From an uncultured Holophagales bacterium (GTDB lineage Bacteria; Acidobacteriota; Thermoanaerobaculia; UBA5066): DNA of 7,094 nt. Both the position numbers and the translations under genes were made by a program. The notes under the pieces were generated by a model, which was given only the letters and a program-made list of their open reading frames with translations, did no database searches and was not told the origin of the DNA. Location: the NCBI GenBank assembly GCA_937927565.1, contig CALBDV010000104.1:1-7094 (forward strand), written 5' to 3'. Shown piece by piece: positions 6,101 to 7,094 of this stretch (its first letter is position 1; every line of letters starts with the position of its first letter).

Positions 6101-7094
6101 TCAACCGCTATCTCTCCGACCCGATCGTCGTCCTGGCCGACCCACGCGCCCAGCTCGAGTACGTGCGGACGCCGGAGGAGACCGGACGCCCGACCTTCGC
6201 CGGTCACCGCAACCCCTTCGCCTGCCGCAACTGCGACGTCGCGGCCGACGTGAAGGACGGGCTCATCTCCGAGGACGCTTCGCCCGCCGGGCCCGCCAAA
6301 CGCCTCGAGCTCTGGTCGGGCGACCGTATCCGGCTCGCCCTCGCGCCGTCTCTGAAGGTCCAGCTTCCGCATCTCGCCGAGGTGGATCTCCGCGCCGCGG
6401 GCGTCGTCGTCGAGTCCGTGCGCGGGGATCTCACGCCGGGGGTCCGGCAGCGACCCGTCCTTTCCGACAGCAGCGTCCTCGGCGTTTCGACGCACTCTCT
6501 CGAGCTCGTCCTCGACGCGGTCGACGCGGAGGTTCCCGGTCGCCAGCTCTCCTTCGTCGCGGATCGCACCTATGCGAGCCAGGTTCTCCACGACGGTCCG
6601 CTGGGGCGGAATTGGGACTCGGCCCTCTTCGAGAGGCTCCGGCCGCTTCCCTCGGGCCATGTCGATTACTACGACGGAACCGGGCGGAGGCTCACCTTCG
6701 AGGCGGTCGACGGCAGCTTCTTCAGTCCCGCCGGGGTCGTCTCTGTCCTGACCCTCGGCAAGGACGGCCGCTACTACCTCGTCGAGCCGGACCGTGCGAT
6801 GACCGTTTTCGACGAGCACGGCCGCAAGCTCGCCTTCCAGGATCGCCGCGCGCAGAGCCTCTCGGGGCCCGAGGGAAACCGGCACCGGTTCTTCCACGAC
6901 GCCCGAGGCCGTCTCGTCGGCGTGAAGGACGATCTCGGGCGCGCCATCGCCCTCGAATACAAGTCCGTCACGGGGCGCCTGTGGAAGATCCGCGACTTCG
7001 AGGGACGGGAGCTCGAGTACACGGTCGATGAGGCGACGGGGAAGCTGACGGACGCCTGGGGATTCGATCCGGCCAGCGCGAAGAGCAAGAGGCC
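1..7094 (+). CDS. Giant multidomain RHS/YD-repeat surface protein, partial at both ends
   Basis: Frame +1 has no stop codon across the whole window, giving 2,364 complete codons, and start and stop both lie outside. Codon third positions are nearly all G or C, and recognisable domains appear from residue 1 to the last codon, so no frameshift is present. In order I see Big_5 Ig-like, carboxypeptidase-regulatory-like and ZU5-like modules repeated about three times, a beta-propeller with LVIVD-type blades, a pre-RHS region, and the start of an RHS/YD-repeat shell. RHS proteins are typically secreted or surface-exposed and form a hollow beta-shell that often encloses a C-terminal toxin or effector. 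Export is inferred from domain types, since any signal peptide lies upstream. The complete protein probably exceeds 3,000 residues because most of the RHS shell is still to come. No catalytic domain is visible. Function in adhesion, contact-dependent competition or surface structure cannot be decided here. Confidence 0.95.
184..459 (+). other. Domain: carboxypeptidase-regulatory-like beta-sandwich, copy 1
   Basis: Residues 62-153 fit the transthyretin-like carboxypeptidase regulatory fold. It opens with a V-x-G-x-L-F-D type strand (VLVGELFDD, 64-72) followed by a 'rPLg' turn. A strand-turn with G-L-F-A-L-P (106-111) sits where the family has 'dG.F.l', and the usual 'sapGY' element appears as LSAPGYLDA (121-129). 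These modules are non-catalytic spacers or adhesion elements common in exported proteins. Assignment is from pattern only; a profile search for CarboxypepD_reg would settle it. Confidence 0.65.
472..909 (+). other. Domain: ZU5-like beta module, copy 1
   Basis: Residues 158-303 hold a module that recurs twice more downstream. It begins with a GGT strand (166-168), then has the conserved 'P-x-G-x-I-P-P-G' hairpin (residues 193-200) followed by a V-T-L type strand. Next come PPLGW (217-221), a strand LTLSLPDRYG (245-254), a Trp-containing strand (GLVWIAEG, 270-277), and the closing G-D-W-A-V-F (294-299). The pattern resembles ZU5-type modules seen in bacterial surface proteins, in which an 'iPpGAl..pv.vtvt' core is followed by a 'G.WavF/GtYAf' end. 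The function is structural as far as is known, and the family name is tentative. Confidence 0.5.
901..948 (+). other. Pro-rich interdomain hinge 1
   Basis: Residues 301-316 (PDPSPTAPPAPSPGAP) are half proline with Ala, Ser and Thr. The stretch directly follows the last strand of the first ZU5-like module. This composition is typical of an extended linker between folded extracellular domains and marks a clear domain boundary. Confidence 0.75.
949..1296 (+). other. Unassigned beta-rich segment between modules
   Basis: Residues 317-432 are in frame and have the alternating hydrophobic pattern of beta strands (AEVSLTVSSPVPVP, 346-359; LSVFVRASD, 401-409; RVALSIGWERF, 416-423 and on), but I do not recognise a family. 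One cysteine, C366, lies in the strand PIQCLV and has no nearby partner. The segment is probably another Ig-like fold because it sits between two repeated modules. No enzymatic motif is seen. Confidence 0.4.
1297..1725 (+). other. Domain: ZU5-like beta module, copy 2
   Basis: Residues 433-575 repeat the plan of copy 1 with clearer motifs. An AGGTV start (441-445) is followed by a Ser/Gly turn and the hairpin M-P-A-G-A-V (455-460). Then come P-V-S-V-T-L-T-P-L (463-471) and a central strand LSVELASPPP (505-514). A W-D-E turn (541-543) follows, and the module closes with G-T-Y-A-F (567-571). Copy 3 downstream has the same start and end landmarks, which supports treating these as one repeated module. 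It runs directly into the second regulatory-like sandwich. Confidence 0.55.
1735..1956 (+). other. Domain: carboxypeptidase-regulatory-like beta-sandwich, copy 2
   Basis: Residues 579-652 are a good match to the family pattern. VSGRLFGLDGTPLANLDVRV (581-600) is the typical first hairpin ('v.G.v.d..g.plagv.V.v'), and T-E-A-D-G-L-F-A-L (609-617) is the typical 't.adG.F.l' element. This is the most recognisable copy in the window. It has no catalytic residues, as expected for the non-enzymatic members found in surface proteins. Confidence 0.8.
1978..2328 (+). other. Domain: Big_5 (SbsA-type) Ig-like domain, copy 2
   Basis: Residues 660-776 show the full Big_5 plan. The start is P-P-W-V-T-A-V-A-P-A-S-G (661-672), followed by F-T-V-E-L-S-E-P-L-D (681-690), which matches the usual 'i.v.Fs.pld' strand. 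Then come the P-x-S-V segment (696-699), a strand of Val residues (726-729), the R-D-L-A-G-R-G-L element (749-756) in place of 'kDlaGN.l', and the closing F-T-T-E-D (771-775). It is a structural spacer domain. The final N of the D-x-A-G-N motif is replaced by R754, which the family tolerates. Confidence 0.8.
2383..2610 (+). other. Domain: Ig-like beta-sandwich containing a CPGCH motif
   Basis: Residues about 795-870 look like a short bacterial Ig-like domain. A 'PGS' entry (806-808) is followed by a strand with V-V-A-Y-N-D (815-820), then T-x-A-T-D-A-L-S-D-G-S-F-H-L-T-L (825-840) in the position of the usual 'a.aDGsF.ltl' element, and a last strand I-R-I-E-I-E-K (852-858). C810-P-G-C813-H814 sits in the first hairpin. 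The motif is identical in form to a c-type heme site but occurs in a beta-sandwich context, so a disulfide or chance is more likely. Confidence 0.6.
2626..3195 (+). other. Domain: ZU5-like beta module, copy 3 (extended)
   Basis: Residues 876-1065 begin with G-A-G-G-G-T-W (878-884), D-G-Y-R-L-S-V-P-Q-G-A-F (888-899) and P-V-T-V-T-T (902-907), closely paralleling copy 2. They end in K-G-T-Y-A-L-Y (1057-1063), paralleling G-T-Y-A-F of copy 2. This copy is about 45 residues longer. The extra length falls in the second half, around a segment with L-V-T-D-R-S-G (992-998) and a polar helix-like run. Function is unknown but presumably structural. Confidence 0.55.
3196..3549 (+). other. Unassigned beta-rich segment with Pro-rich hinge 2
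   Basis: Residues 1066-1183 follow the third ZU5-like module. The first part contains strands (MAVVAGSFSGATLYATSS, 1069-1086; PFTLTLRDVDSG, 1112-1123) that could be a further Ig-like or regulatory-like domain, but I cannot name it. Residues 1142-1154 (PVDPPIRPDPEPP) are a Pro-rich linker. The stretch ends in a hydrophobic segment (AFVHRFLAPAAVLES, 1163-1177) that is too short and polar to be called a membrane span. Confidence 0.4.
3550..3771 (+). other. Domain: regulatory-like or Ig-like beta-sandwich, copy 3
   Basis: Residues about 1184-1257 have the strand pattern GVRVTFTGATGAVAPGARVR (1195-1214), then L-I-F-V-T-A-G-P-D-G-S-F-P-A-I-E-I (1230-1246), and a last hydrophobic strand (DRLSLAVDN, 1252-1260). 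'pGa.V.l.n' followed by 't...dGsF...i' is the shared signature of bacterial Ig-like (invasin type) and carboxypeptidase-regulatory sandwiches, and I cannot decide between them. The module sits immediately before the Big_5 domain that leads into the propeller. Confidence 0.55.
3772..4074 (+). other. Domain: Big_5 (SbsA-type) Ig-like domain, copy 3
   Basis: Residues about 1258-1358 match Big_5. V-P-V-G-A-P-I-V-V-R-F-D-K-L-V (1263-1277) is the 'pv.apivv.Fdkpl' start, I-R-L-T-P-T (1289-1294) is the central 'v.lt' strand, and A-P-L-E-R-G-R-N-Y-I-L-S-V (1323-1335) is the highly typical 'pLepgt.Y.v.v' element. A short 'I-D-T-G-S-P-G-K-A' (1339-1347) replaces the D-x-A-G-N loop before the last strand A-R-F-E-V (1350-1354). 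It directly precedes the propeller region. Confidence 0.8.
4108..5715 (+). other. Domain: beta-propeller region with LVIVD-type blades
   Basis: Residues about 1370-1905 contain repeated blade-like units. The clearest pair is A-F-V-A-A-G-E-N-G-V-W-V-V-D-V-S-D-P (1780-1797) followed by L-L-Y-V-G-D-A-G-E-G-V-S-V-F-D-V-S-D-P (1823-1841). These match the LVIVD repeat ('vyvad...GL.ivDvsdp'). Weaker blades are V-L-A-V-G-G...I-K-V-R-D-V (1375-1396), D-A-F-G-R-L-V-C-V-G-G (1423-1433) with L-K-V-F-D-I (1441-1446), and Y-G-L-A-I-V-D-L (1587-1594). A non-blade insertion sits around 1500-1575. Cysteines are concentrated here: C1408, C1430, C1452, C1632, C1637, C1643, C1650, C1762 and C1842. LVIVD propellers are found in exported proteins and act as binding platforms. 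The blade count is uncertain. Confidence 0.7.
4894..4950 (+). other. Four-cysteine cluster within the propeller
   Basis: C1632, C1637, C1643 and C1650 fall within 19 residues (spacing C-x4-C-x5-C-x6-C) in a Gly/Ser/Pro-rich loop. Elsewhere in this 2,364-residue stretch cysteine is rare. In an exported protein two disulfides stabilising an inter-blade loop are the likely reading. The spacing does not match a zinc finger that I recognise, and there is no adjacent histidine. Confidence 0.6.
5716..6495 (+). other. Pre-RHS region of unknown family, with Ca-loop-like and CxxC motifs
   Basis: Residues 1906-2165 link propeller and RHS parts. They begin with D1913-T-D1915-Q-N1917-G-S-F-E1921, resembling a DxDxNG calcium-binding loop. 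They include a Pro/Trp-rich hinge (DTPPWPPRED, 1951-1960) and a predicted Ig-like strand set (FRVLAFLPGG, 1972-1981; TTVEAEVTSTSPEG, 1984-1997). A polar segment follows (ERSNAVTLRRQSDDP, 2015-2029), and then C2075-R-N-C2078. Further strands (LELWSGDRIRLALAPSL, 2102-2118) run into the RHS entry. I cannot assign a family. It may be the plug or neck between the propeller and the RHS shell, which is an inference from position only. Confidence 0.45.
6496..6708 (+). other. Domain: RHS entry module (DUF6531-like)
   Basis: Residues 2166-2236 have the standard lead-in of RHS-repeat proteins: P-G-R-x-L-x-F (2179-2185) and R-T-Y (2189-2191), then D-G-P-L-G-R-N-W (2198-2205), where the family usually has 'GPLG.GW', then Y-Y-D-G-T-G-R-R-L-T-F (2223-2233). 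This element forms the opening of the RHS shell. It fixes the protein as an RHS family member and predicts that a long YD-repeat region follows. Confidence 0.85.
6784..7094 (+). other. First RHS/YD repeats, cut by the window end
   Basis: From residue 2262 to the end (2364) the sequence follows the YD repeat form 'Y/F-D-x-x-G-R-L-x-x-V-x-D-x-x-G'. Examples are F-D-E-H-G-R-K-L-A-F (2270-2279), F-H-D-A-R-G-R-L-V-G-V-K-D-D-L-G-R (2298-2314), T-G-R-L-W-K-I-R-D-F-E-G-R (2324-2336) and Y-T-V-D-E-A-T-G-K-L (2340-2349). YD repeats build the spiral shell of RHS and Tc toxins and of teneurins. The end of the shell, any conserved core-end motif such as DPxGxxGG, and any C-terminal effector lie beyond base 7094. 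Confidence 0.85.

Noticed and set aside
3052..6897. 1,281-codon open frame on the - strand
   Set aside because: It is codon-aligned with the real + frame, so it is interrupted only where the sense strand uses TTA, CTA or TCA. GC-rich third positions make these codons very rare (I see TCA at 838 and 3052 and CTA at 1171). The product is Arg/Glu/Asp/Gly-rich with no domain pattern.
5523..7031. 502-codon open frame on the + strand in frame 3
   Set aside because: Arg/Pro-rich shadow overlapping the propeller, RHS entry and YD repeats that are read in frame 1.
1..7094. DNA-level tandem repeats, insertion sequences, CRISPR or RNA genes
   Set aside because: Reading through, I saw no long direct or inverted nucleotide repeats, no tRNA-like clover patterns and no composition break. 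The repeats present are at the protein level and diverged.

Overview
The window lies entirely inside one very large protein-coding gene on the + strand. Frame +1 is open from base 1 to base 7094: 2,364 full codons with no stop and no visible start or end. There is no intergenic DNA, RNA gene, promoter, terminator, mobile element or CRISPR array in view. Third codon positions are almost all G or C, and the translation gives recognisable domains from one end to the other, so the frame is secure. All the other long open frames on both strands are shadows of this GC-rich gene.

Layout in residues of the visible product: the end of an SbsA-type Ig-like (Big_5) domain (1-57); a carboxypeptidase-regulatory-like beta-sandwich (62-153); a ZU5-like module (158-303); a Pro-rich hinge (301-316); an unassigned beta-rich stretch (about 317-432); a second ZU5-like module (433-575); a second regulatory-like sandwich (579-652); a second Big_5 domain (660-776); an Ig-like domain with a CPGCH motif (about 795-870); a third, longer ZU5-like module (876-1065); an unassigned stretch and second Pro-rich hinge (about 1066-1183); a third regulatory-like or Ig-like sandwich (about 1184-1257); a third Big_5 domain (about 1258-1358); a beta-propeller region with LVIVD-type blades (about 1370-1905); a pre-RHS region of unknown family (about 1906-2165) with a CxxC pair; the entry module of an RHS protein (2166-2236); and the first RHS/YD repeats (about 2262-2364), which run off the end of the window.

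The product is best read as a giant exported or cell-surface RHS/YD-repeat protein, with Ig-like and transthyretin-like stalk modules and a propeller ahead of an RHS shell. The order sandwich, Ig, propeller, YD shell resembles the teneurin ectodomain and loosely the Tc-toxin B/C cocoon. Whether it carries a C-terminal toxin or effector cannot be seen, because the RHS core end lies downstream.

Organism: the high GC (roughly 70% by eye), the extreme third-position GC and the mix of regulatory-like, Big_5, LVIVD and RHS domains suggest a large-genome GC-rich Gram-negative bacterium, for example Acidobacteriota or Myxococcota. This is a weak inference from composition and domain style, not an identification.
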